From positions 1 to 64,000 of the forward strand of contig CAJTFE010000018.1 of the NCBI GenBank assembly GCA_910575725.1: a stretch of DNA of 64,000 bases, given 5' to 3'. This DNA comes from Clostridia bacterium (lineage in GTDB: Bacteria > Bacillota > Clostridia > Lachnospirales > Lachnospiraceae). Each line of letters begins with the position of its first letter. Position 1 is the stretch's first letter. The translations under genes were made by a program, and so were the position numbers. The notes below the pieces were generated by a model. That model searched no databases, had not been told where the DNA came from, and saw nothing but the letters and a program-made list of their open reading frames with translations. Below, in pieces: positions 18,394 to 26,082 of this stretch.

Positions 18394-18511
18394 AAGTCGC
18401 TGCGCGACAGCACTAAAGGGTAAAGCCGCTTCGACACACTGGTAATGAGAGAAACTTTTATTCGAAAGAGCCCTCATAAAAGTTCCTCTCGTGCGCCTTT
18501 GCGGCTTTACC
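18394..18511 (-). repeat. Hairpin repeat family 2, full copy
   Basis: Read on the minus strand it starts GGTAAAGCCGC, which pairs with GCGGCTTTACC. Inside is a second stem, GAGAGGAACTTTTAT with ATAAAAGTTTCTCTC. After the outer stem comes a short hairpin GTCGCGCAGCGAC. It matches the copy at 39055-39170, where the outer stem is GTCGC/GCGAC, so the change is compensated. It ends just before the ribosome site of the coiled-coil gene. Confidence 0.85.
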
Positions 18512-18512
18512 G

Positions 18513-18556
18513 TTTCTAGTTCCGTAATATCCCTCAAAGTACACGGATATTACTGT
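18513..18556 (-). repeat. Core-deleted copy of hairpin repeat family 1
   Basis: On the minus strand, CAGTAATATCC is joined almost directly to GTGTACTTTGAGGGATATTA and then CGGAACT. These are the two outer arms of a family 1 element with the central hairpin missing. It is sandwiched between two family 2 pieces. Confidence 0.7.
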
Positions 18557-18560
18557 TTCT

Positions 18561-18596
18561 AAGTCGCTGCGCGACAGCACTAAAGGGTAAAGCCGC
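18561..18596 (-). repeat. Partial family 2 repeat
   Basis: This matches only the 3' part of family 2 (GCGGCTTTACC, CTTTAGTGCT and the GTCGCGCAGCGAC hairpin). The rest of 18597-18703 shows nothing I can name. Confidence 0.75.
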
Positions 18597-18703
18597 TGTA
18601 TGGTTTCTATCGGACATGGGTTGTCCGCTGTTGTTCTTTCTTATAATAAAAATATCGGCAATTTTTGTAAAAACTTAATTTTTTGGCAGGTCATAATCTT
18701 TGG

Positions 18704-18730
18704 TTTACGGCAGTAATTTCATATAGTATA
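18704..18730 (+). promoter_or_regulatory. Possible promoter of the AEC transporter gene
   Basis: A perfect TATAAT lies at 18725-18730. The best -35 is TTTACG at 18704-18709 with a short 15-base spacer, so only the -10 is convincing. Confidence 0.4.
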
Positions 18731-18810
18731 ATGGCTTTTGGATAAAAAAGGATATGGATAGCGCTTTTGAAAATCGATAATGGGTGATATACAAAGGAGA
18801 ATAGAGGAAA

Positions 18811-19728
18811 ATGACGATTTTTACGGTGTTCTTTCAGATGCTGGCGTTTTTGCTGATGATTGGCGCGGGTTATTTTATTACCAGACGAGGGATGCTGGAT
18901 GAGCATGCCAACAGCCAGATATCGGGGCTTCTTGTTCATGTGTTTAATCCTTTGCTGATTGTTTCCAGCGCAGCTGATTCGGTGGGGCTGATTTCTTCAG
19001 GGGATCTGCGCACAGTGGGCTTGATTGCTTCTGGGATGTTTGCGGTTTTTATTCCTGTTGGTATGATGTTGTCGCCTCTTTTTGATAAGGATCGGGATCA
19101 GCGGAAGATTTTTCAGCTGATGTTTGTATTTTCTAATCTGGGATTTATCGGGATTCCTGTTGTCTCCAGTATTGTTGGGGCGGAGTATGTGGTCTATGTG
19201 ACAGAATTTATTTTGATTTATACGATTTTGCTTTATACCTATGGGGTGGGGCTTTTGAACAGGAAGTTTTCGCTGTCTGCTTTGAAGGAAATGGTGAATC
19301 CGGGGACGGTTTTAAGCCTGGCGGCCCTGGTCATTATTATCTGGGAAATACAGGTGCCGGATTTTCTTAAGACGGCGGCTTCGTATATGGGAAACGCCAC
19401 GTCGCCGCTGGCTTTGATTGCAATCGGGTTTCAGCTTGCCAAGGCGGATCTAAAGAAGATATTCGGCCAGCTGCGTCTGTATGTGTTTGCAGTTGTGAAG
19501 CTTTTGGTTCTGCCGCTTCTGCTGCTGCCGCTTTTAAAGCTTATGACAAGTGATGTCCATTTGATTTCGGTTTGTATGGTGATGTTCGGGATGCCGGTTG
19601 GGAATATTCCTTTGATGCTGGGAATGCAGAAAGGGATTGATGTGTCTACAGGCAGCGCGGCGATTATTCTGACGACAGTGCTCTGTGTATTTACCATTCC
19701 GGTGCTCATGTTTGCTGCGGCGTATTAA
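18811..19728 (+). CDS. AEC-family permease (auxin efflux carrier superfamily)
   Basis: This is a membrane transporter of 305 residues with about ten helices arranged as two five-helix halves. Conserved features include the early MLAFLLMIGAGYFITRRGML segment, with N and P residues in LLVHVFNPLLI, and a second-half VCMVMFGMPVGNIPLML. Bacterial members move small organic acids such as malate or malonate. The substrate here is unknown. AAAGGAGAA precedes the ATG. It stands alone and converges on luxS across a bidirectional terminator. Confidence 0.88.
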   Translation: MTIFTVFFQMLAFLLMIGAGYFITRRGMLDEHANSQISGLLVHVFNPLLIVSSAADSVGLISSGDLRTVGLIASGMFAVFIPVGMMLSPLFDKDRDQRKIFQLMFVFSNLGFIGIPVVSSIVGAEYVVYVTEFILIYTILLYTYGVGLLNRKFSLSALKEMVNPGTVLSLAALVIIIWEIQVPDFLKTAASYMGNATSPLALIAIGFQLAKADLKKIFGQLRLYVFAVVKLLVLPLLLLPLLKLMTSDVHLISVCMVMFGMPVGNIPLMLGMQKGIDVSTGSAAIILTTVLCVFTIPVLMFAAAY

Positions 19729-19737
19729 AGGTTTTTT

Positions 19738-19824
19738 GCAAAATAAGTCCCCAGGCCTTTTCCTGTCAGTGCCGGATGGTATGTATGCACTACATAGGGG
19801 AAAGGCCTGGGGACTTATTTTTGC
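19738..19824. terminator. Bidirectional terminator between the AEC gene and luxS
   Basis: GCAAAATAAGTCCCCAGGCC and GGCCTGGGGACTTATTTTTG form a long stem around a loop of about 40 bases. There is a T-rich 3' end on the plus strand and TTTTGC on the minus strand. Confidence 0.85.
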
Positions 19825-19848
19825 AATGCTGTATGATCCTGCGGCCGC

Positions 19849-20328
19849 TTATTGGGGATAAATCAGGCGGTCTTCCTGAATTCCATACAGTACTTCCTCA
19901 AGATACCGCTTTGCCAGCCAGTTGGCCATGGGAAGATTCATATCCAGGTAATTTCCGCAGTCTTTGGCGCAGGCGCCTGGAACTTCGCCGGCAAAGTCAC
20001 GGATGAATTCCCACATTTCTATCATCAGGGGAACAATGTCCCGGGATTCATAATCTCCGGACAAAAGCAGGTAAAAGCCGGTCCGGCAGCCCATGGGCCC
20101 AAAGTAAATGGTCTTTTGGCCAAAGTCCTTATGATTCCGCAAAAAGGTGGCGCCCAGATGTTCAATGACGTGCATCTCTGCCGTGTTCATTACAGGTTCC
20201 TCGTTGGGGCTGGTCATTCGCAGATCAAAGGTGGTGATCAAGGAGCCTCCCACAGGGTCTTTCCGGGATACGTAAACGCCGGGCTGCAGTTTGTTGTGAT
20301 CGATGGTAAAGCTTGTGATTTTTTCCAT
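19849..20328 (-). CDS. luxS: S-ribosylhomocysteine lyase LuxS
   Basis: This metalloenzyme of 159 residues cleaves S-ribosylhomocysteine to homocysteine and DPD, the precursor of the AI-2 signal, in the activated methyl cycle. The zinc motif is H53-x-x-E56-H57 in AEMHVIEHLGA with C124 in KDCGNYLDMNL. The family substrate-binding start MEKITSFTIDH is intact, and the length is normal. It is monocistronic. The 5' region (20329-20420) can form a CCGATG...CATCGG stem on the minus strand, but I do not recognise a riboswitch class. Confidence 0.97.
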   Translation of the reverse strand: MEKITSFTIDHNKLQPGVYVSRKDPVGGSLITTFDLRMTSPNEEPVMNTAEMHVIEHLGATFLRNHKDFGQKTIYFGPMGCRTGFYLLLSGDYESRDIVPLMIEMWEFIRDFAGEVPGACAKDCGNYLDMNLPMANWLAKRYLEEVLYGIQEDRLIYPQ

Positions 20329-20538
20329 GATTCTGGTCCTTTCTATCGTGTCGTTTTCCGATGGCCTATGGCAGACGTCCCTTGGGACAGTTCAATGACG
20401 CATCGGAGATTTTATTGAGAACTCTTGAAAAAAGTTTACCACATTTACCGGAAAACAGAAAGAAGAAAAGTTGTTATTGTTCACTCCGTGCCCAGTAACC
20501 GAAAAGTTAGGGCACGAGGGAAATTTGAGAACCTATGG

Positions 20539-20568
20539 TTGACGATAACCATAAAAAAGTGCTATGAT
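20539..20568 (+). promoter_or_regulatory. Promoter of the mgtE leader
   Basis: TTGACG (20539-20544) and TATGAT (20563-20568) are 18 bases apart. Transcription would start near 20575, leaving a leader of about 275 bases. Confidence 0.75.
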
Positions 20569-20574
20569 TAGTCA

Positions 20575-20851
20575 TGCAGGTTTTTAAGCCTAATTTATGC
20601 AGAAGAAGGATGTGAAGAGTCCGTGGACGGACGAAGTCGAAGGTGTAGCTTAAGACGGAACAGAATATGGATGGACATGGGCTCTTCGTGTTTTTGGATT
20701 GGAAGCATGCATGGCGGGACTTTAGCAGTCCGGTAAGGAAGTAATGCTGTGGAATAGAGAAGAGCAGGAGGACATTCACGGGAACTGTCTCTATGGGGCG
20801 GGGGTGTGAATGGTTTTGTCATGTCCATCGACAGAAATGGAGGAGATTGAC
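20575..20851 (+). ncRNA. Long structured 5' leader of mgtE, candidate metal-sensing RNA
   Basis: Several nested stems are visible: GAAGAGTCC with GGGCTCTTC (20614-20622/20679-20687), GTCCG TGGA CGGAC inside it, GGACT/AGTCC at 20717-20731, and CATTCAC/GTGAATG (20773-20779/20806-20812) followed by GTTTTGT. The last resembles a weak terminator or a ribosome-site control stem. MgtE genes are usually controlled by an M-box. I looked for its conserved GGTGAGGCTCC and GACGCCAATGGGT and did not find them, so this may be another class. Confidence 0.5.
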
Positions 20852-22204
20852 ATGGCAATGGGAAATTTTGACTGGGAGCTCTTGACAGAGCTCTTGGAGA
20901 ACCGGCAGTTCCGGAAGCTTAGGGAAACCATGGCCGATATGAACGAGGTGGATATTGCGGAGTTCATTGAGGAGCAGGAGCTGGAAAAGAAGGTGCTGGT
21001 GTACCGGATGCTTCCAAAAGAGCTGGCGGCGGATGTGTTTTCTTTTCTGGAGGTTGAGGATCAGGAGCACATCATCAACAGTATTACAGACTATGAGCTG
21101 GGAAAAATCATCGAAGATTTGTATGTGGATGATGCGGTGGATATGCTGGAGGAGCTTCCGGCGATTGTGGTAAAGCGTGTGCTTAAGAATGCGGCACCGG
21201 ATACCCGGGCACTTATTAATCAGTTTTTACAGTATCCGGAGAACAGCGCCGGAAGCATTATGACGGCGGAGTACATCGGCCTTAAGCGGAATATGACCGT
21301 GGAACAGGCCTTTGCCTATATCCGGGAAAACGGCGTAGACAAGGAGACTATTTACACCTGCTTTGTGACGGACAGCAAGCGGCAGCTTCAGGGAGTTGTG
21401 ACGGTGAAGGATCTGCTGATGAATCCGTACCATACCATCATCAAGGATATTATGGATGAGAATATCATCTATGCAGTGACTACGGAGGATCAGGAAGAGG
21501 TTGTGGAGGCCTTCAACAAGTACGATCTGCTTTGTCTGCCGGTGGTAGACCATGAGGACCGGCTGGTGGGAATCGTCACCGTAGATGATGTTGTGGAGGT
21601 TATGGAGCAGGAGGCCACGGAGGACTTTGAGAAGATGGCGGCTATGCTGCCCTCGGAGAAGCCGTATCTGAAGACCAGTGTGCTGGAGCTGGCTAAGAAC
21701 CGTATTCCCTGGCTGCTGCTTTTGATGTTCACTTCTCTTCTGACAGGGGCCATTCTGGTGACTTATGAAAATGCCCTCCAGGTGGTGCCGCTGCTCATCA
21801 GCTTTATCCCCATGCTGATGGACACCAGCGGAAACTGCGGCAATCAGAGCAGTACCATGGTGATACGTGGTATGGCGGTGGGAGATATCGAGCTTCGGGA
21901 TGTGGTGAAGGTGGCCTGGAAGGAGCTTCGAGTAGGCTTTCTGTGCGGCCTTGTGCTGGCGGCAGCGAATTTTGCGAGACTGCTTCTGCAGTATCCGGAT
22001 CAGATCCTGGTGAATCTGGTGGTGGTGCTGTCTCTGGTGCTCACGGTGATTCTGGCCAAGACGATCGGCTGTACCCTGCCGATGCTTGCGAAGCGGATGA
22101 ATCTTGACCCGGCCATTATGGCGGCCCCGCTGATTACGACCATTGTGGATGCGTGCAGCCTGATGATTTATTTCCGGCTGGCATGCGCTTTGTTAAAAAT
22201 ATAA
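20852..22204 (+). CDS. mgtE: Magnesium transporter MgtE
   Basis: This magnesium channel/transporter has 450 residues. A superhelical N domain (residues 1-125) is followed by a CBS pair (about 130-255), a plug helix and five membrane helices in the last 180 residues, including the TSGNCGNQSSTMVIRG ion-pathway segment. The N and CBS domains close the pore when cytosolic magnesium is high. ATG 20852 is chosen because TGGAGGAG (20838-20845) precedes it. The upstream ATG at 20810 lies in the leader. Two family 1 hairpin repeats follow before trpS. Confidence 0.95.
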   Translation: MAMGNFDWELLTELLENRQFRKLRETMADMNEVDIAEFIEEQELEKKVLVYRMLPKELAADVFSFLEVEDQEHIINSITDYELGKIIEDLYVDDAVDMLEELPAIVVKRVLKNAAPDTRALINQFLQYPENSAGSIMTAEYIGLKRNMTVEQAFAYIRENGVDKETIYTCFVTDSKRQLQGVVTVKDLLMNPYHTIIKDIMDENIIYAVTTEDQEEVVEAFNKYDLLCLPVVDHEDRLVGIVTVDDVVEVMEQEATEDFEKMAAMLPSEKPYLKTSVLELAKNRIPWLLLLMFTSLLTGAILVTYENALQVVPLLISFIPMLMDTSGNCGNQSSTMVIRGMAVGDIELRDVVKVAWKELRVGFLCGLVLAAANFARLLLQYPDQILVNLVVVLSLVLTVILAKTIGCTLPMLAKRMNLDPAIMAAPLITTIVDACSLMIYFRLACALLKI

Positions 22205-22207
22205 AAT

Positions 22208-22310
22208 CAGTAATATCTTTTACAGTGCACAAATCGATTTACAGCTGCATGCTTTTGCGGCAGGAAATTGATTTTATACCTGTGCACTGTGAGGGATATT
22301 ACGGAACTGG
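22208..22310 (+). repeat. Hairpin repeat family 1, copy A
   Basis: Outer arms are CAGTAATATCTTTTACAG and CTGTGAGGGATATTACGG, with a GTGCAC pair next. The inner stem AAATCGATTT pairs with AAATTGATTT, and the tip is CAGCTGCA with TGCGGCAG. An unpaired ATACC-type bulge lies on the right side only. It ends ACGGAACTGG. Confidence 0.9.
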
Positions 22311-22313
22311 AAA

Positions 22314-22417
22314 CAGTAAGCTCCCTCCCAGTGCACAAATCGATTTACAGCTGCATGCTTTTGCGGCTGGAAATTGATTTCATACTCGTGTACTGGGAGG
22401 GGGCTTACGGAACTGGA
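22314..22417 (+). repeat. Hairpin repeat family 1, copy B (trpS leader)
   Basis: It has the same inner core as copy A, but the outer arms are CAGTAAGCTCCCTCCCAG and CTGGGAGGGGGCTTACGG, fully different and still complementary. Its tail AACTGGAATAGGAGG supplies the ribosome site of trpS. Confidence 0.9.
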
Positions 22418-22436
22418 ATAGGAGGAACACTATAAG

Positions 22437-23441
22437 ATGTTAGGAGACAAAAAAGTTCTGTACAGCGGAATGCAGGCTACAGGCAATCTGACTTTAGGAA
22501 ATTATCTGGGAGCTTTGAAGAACTGGATTACATTGAGCAGTGAGTATGAATGTTTTTACGGCGTGGTAGATCTTCACTCTATTACCGTCCGCCAGGATCC
22601 GGCGGAGCTTCGCCGGAGGGCGCGCGCTCTTTTGACGCTGTATATTGCGGCAGGACTGGATCCGGAGAAGAATTGCATTTACTATCAGTCTCATGTGTCG
22701 GGACATGCGGAACTGGCATGGATTCTCAACTGCTTTACTTATATGGGCGAGCTGAACCGGATGACCCAGTTCAAGGATAAGGCGGCAAAGCATGCGGACA
22801 ACATTAATGCAGGGCTTTTTACCTATCCGGTACTGATGGCTGCGGATATTCTGCTGTATCAGGCGGATGTAGTTCCGGTGGGCGTGGATCAGATGCAGCA
22901 TCTGGAGATTACCAGGGATATTGCACAGCGCTTTAACGGCATCTATGGGGATGTGTTTACAATTCCGGAAGTCTACATCGGCAAGGTGGGAGCGAAGATT
23001 ATGAGCCTTCAGGATCCGGCGAAGAAGATGTCCAAGTCTGATGAGAATCCCAATGCCAGCATTTATCTGATGGATGATCCGGATACGATTATGCGCAAAT
23101 TCAAGCGCGCCGTGACGGATTCCGAGAGCCAGATTCTCTATCGGGATGAGCAGCCTGGAATTAAGAATCTCATTGACATTTACTGTGCCTGCACCGGTAA
23201 GACCCCGGAGGAGACGGTTCGGGAGTTTGACGGCAAGGGCTATGGAGAGTTTAAGCCGGCGGTGGGCGAGGCTGTGACGGCCGTGCTGAAGCCTCTGCAG
23301 GAACGGGTTGCCGAATTGAATAAGGATAAGGCATACATTGATTCTATTATTAAGAATAACGGGGAGAAGGCCCAGTACTTTGCCAACAAGACTTTGCGGA
23401 AGGTGCAGAAGAAGGTGGGCTTTCCGGAAAGAGTGCGGTAG
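22437..23441 (+). CDS. trpS: Tryptophanyl-tRNA synthetase
   Basis: This class I aminoacyl-tRNA synthetase of 334 residues charges tRNA-Trp. It has the HIGH-equivalent TGNLTLGNYLGA near residue 16 and the KMSKS loop in AKKMSKSDENP near residue 197. The tryptophan-binding DILLYQADVVPVGVDQ segment is intact, and the length is normal. The ribosome site GGAGG (22421-22425 region) is the end of repeat copy B. No T-box leader is visible, which is notable for a Firmicutes synthetase gene. A terminator follows the gene. Confidence 0.97.
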   Translation: MLGDKKVLYSGMQATGNLTLGNYLGALKNWITLSSEYECFYGVVDLHSITVRQDPAELRRRARALLTLYIAAGLDPEKNCIYYQSHVSGHAELAWILNCFTYMGELNRMTQFKDKAAKHADNINAGLFTYPVLMAADILLYQADVVPVGVDQMQHLEITRDIAQRFNGIYGDVFTIPEVYIGKVGAKIMSLQDPAKKMSKSDENPNASIYLMDDPDTIMRKFKRAVTDSESQILYRDEQPGIKNLIDIYCACTGKTPEETVREFDGKGYGEFKPAVGEAVTAVLKPLQERVAELNKDKAYIDSIIKNNGEKAQYFANKTLRKVQKKVGFPERVR

Positions 23442-23514
23442 GAGTTCCGGCTGCCTCAGGCTTTATAAAGTGAGTGAAAGGCAGAATCGTCGTCTTAGGC
23501 GCTGCTGATTTTCA

Positions 23515-23550
23515 GGCATGAGCGGATATTTTAGCTCATGCCTTATTTAT
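23515..23550 (+). terminator. Terminator of trpS
   Basis: GGCATGAGC and GCTCATGCC (23515-23523 and 23534-23542) form a nine-base stem followed by TTATTTAT, just before the end of the convergent maturase gene. Confidence 0.85.
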
Positions 23551-23556
23551 ATGACG

Positions 23557-24672
23557 TCATGTCTGACTTTTGGCAGCCGCAAGATAAGCCAGCTCTTTAA
23601 GCTGCGGAAGGCACTGTCCAAAGAACCTTTTGTAACTGTCACAGAAAAAATGGATCCCGTCTTTTTCACTTCGGTGTCGGTAACAGCCGTTTCGACAGAG
23701 AGGAAGAAAGTCACATTTTTTACAATTCTCTGGCAGAGGTATAGAGCGCTTCAGAAAAGTCTGCTGCTTAAGGGAATGCTGCAGCTCTTCAAAAGATGAA
23801 TCCTTTACATTGCCCAGGCAATGGGAATCAGTCACATAGAAATCACATGGATAAACGGAACCGTCCGCCTCGATCACAATCTGATATCCGCAGTTTCCGT
23901 TCTGCTCGCAGGATTCGGGAGGTATGCCAAGGAGAATTCCGATGTAATTTTCAAACTGACGGATATAGGGGGCGCAGCCCTTTAGAGCATCCTGGTACCA
24001 TAGTTCAAACAATTCTGTCAGAAAAGAACCGTAAAGCTCTGGAGTGAGCGACCAGGGATGAAGTCCTGGTTCTTCTTCCAGGGGATCCAGGCAGACAATA
24101 TATTGCTGGTAACGAAATGCCTGCTTTTGAAAAAAGGCGTAGATTTCCCGGATTTCCGGGGCGGTTTTCCTGTTTATTACGGTTAAAATGTTGTAGTCTG
24201 CATGGAACTGCTTTAGGAGCCCGGCTGCAGCCAGAACAGAAGAAAAACTCTCCTCTCCCTGTCTGGTTTTGCGAAAAGCATTGTGTGTGCTCTCGATTCC
24301 GTCCAGAGAAAGACCTGTCAGAAAATGATGCTTAGACAGAAAAGCGGCCCACTTCGCATCCAGTGCAAAGCCATTGGTCTGGATGGCCCGGTGCACAGGG
24401 ATTTTTTTCCTGTTGCAGGTTGTTTCCAATTGAAGATAGTCCTGGAAAAATGACAGACCTGCCAGGGTGGGTTCTCCGCCCTGCCAAGCAATTGTACATT
24501 CCGTATCTGCATATTCAAAAATGCGTTTCACAACCTGTTCAAGTGTATCCAAAGACATTGTGCCCGGATTGGCGGCCTGCCGGTGAGAGGATACGTCCTG
24601 GTAAAAGCAGTAGCTGCAATTCAGGTTACACAGAGATGAAACGGGTTTGATTAAAACATTTAAGGGCGGCAA
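23557..24672 (-). CDS. Anaerobic sulfatase-maturating enzyme (radical SAM, SPASM)
   Basis: This radical SAM enzyme of 371 residues converts an active-site Cys or Ser of sulfatases to formylglycine without oxygen. The 4Fe-4S motif is C15-x3-C19-x2-C22 in SSLCNLNCSYCFYQD. The C-terminal SPASM domain holds auxiliary cluster cysteines in YPCDFYVTDSHCLGN and CKKCDFLPLCRNGC. It faces away from the DeoR, PTS and sulfatase genes, and the sulfatase at 27848 has a matching Cys-type motif, so that protein is the likely client. It has its own minus-strand start with AGGAGTG upstream. Confidence 0.93.
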   Translation of the reverse strand: MPPLNVLIKPVSSLCNLNCSYCFYQDVSSHRQAANPGTMSLDTLEQVVKRIFEYADTECTIAWQGGEPTLAGLSFFQDYLQLETTCNRKKIPVHRAIQTNGFALDAKWAAFLSKHHFLTGLSLDGIESTHNAFRKTRQGEESFSSVLAAAGLLKQFHADYNILTVINRKTAPEIREIYAFFQKQAFRYQQYIVCLDPLEEEPGLHPWSLTPELYGSFLTELFELWYQDALKGCAPYIRQFENYIGILLGIPPESCEQNGNCGYQIVIEADGSVYPCDFYVTDSHCLGNVKDSSFEELQHSLKQQTFLKRSIPLPENCKKCDFLPLCRNGCYRHRSEKDGIHFFCDSYKRFFGQCLPQLKELAYLAAAKSQT

Positions 24673-24809
24673 GGTAAGAACACTCCTTTATGATTCATAG
24701 ATCTATATTTTAGGGGAACAGGATATAGCCCCTTGGAGGGTATCATAGCATAAAAGGAAATCATGCGCAACTCACATGAGCAATTGATTGAAAAATAATC
24801 AAAAAGTAA

Positions 24810-24838
24810 TTGCACCTTGGGGAAACAGTCGTTATAAT
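24810..24838 (+). promoter_or_regulatory. Promoter and possible operator of the DeoR-type regulator
   Basis: TTGCAC (24810-24815) and TATAAT (24833-24838) are 17 bases apart. Just upstream, TTGATT and AATCAA (24783-24803) form an inverted repeat similar to the TGATT motifs before the PTS operon, which suggests autoregulation. Confidence 0.65.
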
Positions 24839-24875
24839 GGTATAGTACTTAATATGAGATGAAGGATGTGTGACT

Positions 24876-25664
24876 ATGAAATTTGCAGCTCGGAAAGAAA
24901 AAATGCTGTCTCTTCTGGATGTATATGAGACAATGACTGTTCAACAGCTGGTAGATTTGCTGGGAGCTTCACCGGCTACGATCCGCCGGGATATTGTGCG
25001 GATGGAGGAAAGCGGTGAACTGCAGCGCTATTGGGGAGGAATCCGAAGAAAGCAGACGCCGGAGAGCCGTAGAAAAAATAGCCTGCAGCATCAGATTTCG
25101 GATATAAACCATACAGTGATTGCCCAGATTGCAGCAGAGCAGATTCAGGATAATGAGCTGATTTTTATTGGCTCCGGCACTACAACGCTGGCTATGATTC
25201 CGTTGATTAAGAATAAAAACATTCATGTGATTACAAACGGCATCCCACAGCTTGAGGCGCTTCACCGCAAAAACATACAGGCACTGCTGCTGTGCGGTTT
25301 TTTTAAGGAGTATTCCAGATCCCTGGTAGGGAAGGAGACTGTGCAGATGCTTCAGAGCTACCGGTTTGACAGGGCTTTTCTGGGCGTGAATGGAATAGAT
25401 GATCAGCTTTCTCTGCTTTCTGCGGATGAGTATGAGGATTCCATCAAAACACTTTGTATTCATCATTCCAAAAATACCTATGTTCTGGCTGGAAAGGAAA
25501 AATTCCATCGGACGGCATATTATGCGGTTTCCAATAAGACAGCCAGGGATGTTATGCTGATTACCAACTATCCGGAATATCCTTCCAATGACTGGGTCAG
25601 CATTTCGGGAGGATATATGGGGAGATTGGGCTCTCTGTTGATGGATAAAATGATTGAAATATAA
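24876..25664 (+). CDS. DeoR-family transcriptional regulator
   Basis: This regulator has 262 residues. It has an N-terminal DeoR helix-turn-helix (MTVQQLVDLLGASPATIRRD, residues about 18-37) and a C-terminal DeoRC sugar-phosphate sensor domain with FIGSGTTTLAM and NGIPQL. DeoR proteins normally repress sugar operons until a phosphorylated sugar binds. The AT-rich inverted repeat at 25662-25698 and the PTS promoter just downstream are the probable target. ATG 24876 is favoured because AAGGA (24862-24866) is nine bases away. GTG 24870 would be too close. Confidence 0.88.
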   Translation: MKFAARKEKMLSLLDVYETMTVQQLVDLLGASPATIRRDIVRMEESGELQRYWGGIRRKQTPESRRKNSLQHQISDINHTVIAQIAAEQIQDNELIFIGSGTTTLAMIPLIKNKNIHVITNGIPQLEALHRKNIQALLLCGFFKEYSRSLVGKETVQMLQSYRFDRAFLGVNGIDDQLSLLSADEYEDSIKTLCIHHSKNTYVLAGKEKFHRTAYYAVSNKTARDVMLITNYPEYPSNDWVSISGGYMGRLGSLLMDKMIEI

Positions 25665-25698
25665 TCATATTTCATTAAAATAAATCAAAATATGATTA
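25662..25698 (+). promoter_or_regulatory. Candidate DeoR operator
   Basis: TAATCATATTT and AAATATGATTA form a perfect 11-base inverted repeat with a 15-base spacer. It overlaps the regulator's stop codon and ends 17 bases before the PTS promoter. The nearby ATGATTTATTGATTG repeats the TGATT half-site. Confidence 0.6.
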
Positions 25699-25715
25699 AA
25701 ATAATGATTTATTGA

Positions 25716-25744
25716 TTGACAATTTGACGAAGCAATGCTATAGT
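25716..25744 (+). promoter_or_regulatory. Promoter of the PTS-sulfatase operon
   Basis: TTGACA (25716-25721) and TATAGT (25739-25744) are 17 bases apart. Confidence 0.8.
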
Positions 25745-25745
25745 A

Positions 25746-25802
25746 AGAGTACGAGGTGAAGCTGAAGCTGGCAGAAAGTGAAACCAAAAGTACTCTTTTT
25801 TT
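25746..25802 (+). terminator. Leader hairpin with T tract (possible attenuator)
   Basis: AGAGTAC (25746-25752) pairs with GTACTCT (25790-25796) and is followed by TTTTTTG. It lies immediately after the -10 box, so it could stop transcription early. The long 37-base loop makes it weak. No known antiterminator target is recognised. Confidence 0.4.
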
Positions 25803-25859
25803 GTTACAAATAACAAAGAAAGGGCACAATGAAACAGAGAGAAAGTTACGGAACTAAAA

Positions 25860-25961
25860 CAGTAATATCCGTTCAGTGCACAAATTGATTTACAGATGCA
25901 CGCTCTTGCAGCTGGAAATTAATTTAATGCAGGGTGTACTGAAAGAATATTACGGAACTAA
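25860..25961 (+). repeat. Hairpin repeat family 1, copy C
   Basis: Outer arms CAGTAATATCCGTTCAG and CTGAAAGAATATTACGG pair with small mismatches. The inner stem is AAATTGATTT with AAATTAATTT, and the tip is CAGATGCA with TGCAGCTG. An orphan family 1 tail (TTACGGAACT) lies just before it at 25847-25856. Confidence 0.88.
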
Positions 25962-25964
25962 AAA

Positions 25965-26066
25965 CAGTAATATTGTTTCAGTGCACAAATTGATTTACAG
26001 ATGCACGCTCTTGCAGCTGGAAATTAATTTAATGCAGGGTGTACTGAAAGAATATTACGGAACTAA
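25965..26066 (+). repeat. Hairpin repeat family 1, copy D (PTS IIC leader)
   Basis: A near-identical tandem copy of C with left arm CAGTAATATTGTTTCAG, which pairs better with the right arm. It ends in TTACGGAACTAAAATGGAGG, which supplies the ribosome site of the IIC gene. Confidence 0.88.
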
Positions 26067-26082
26067 AATGGAGGAAGGACAA

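Noticed and set aside
20717..20750. Signal recognition particle RNA, because of GTCCGGTAAGGAAGTAATG
   Set aside because: The preceding GGTCAG and the rest of the SRP domain fold are missing. The likeness is short and probably accidental.
20575..20851. M-box riboswitch before mgtE
   Set aside because: The conserved M-box segments (GGTGAGGCTCC, GACGCCAATGGGT) are absent. It is listed as an unknown structured leader instead.
22314..22417. T-box leader for trpS
   Set aside because: No T-box bases such as the conserved TGGNACCGCG-type sequence are present. The leader is a family 1 repeat.
25876..26082. N-terminal extension of the PTS IIC protein with a repeated peptide (VHKLIYRCTLLQLEINL)
   Set aside because: It translates two family 1 hairpin repeats. 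Similar peptides appear wherever the repeat occurs (22 kb, 39 kb), and a proper ribosome site marks ATG 26083.
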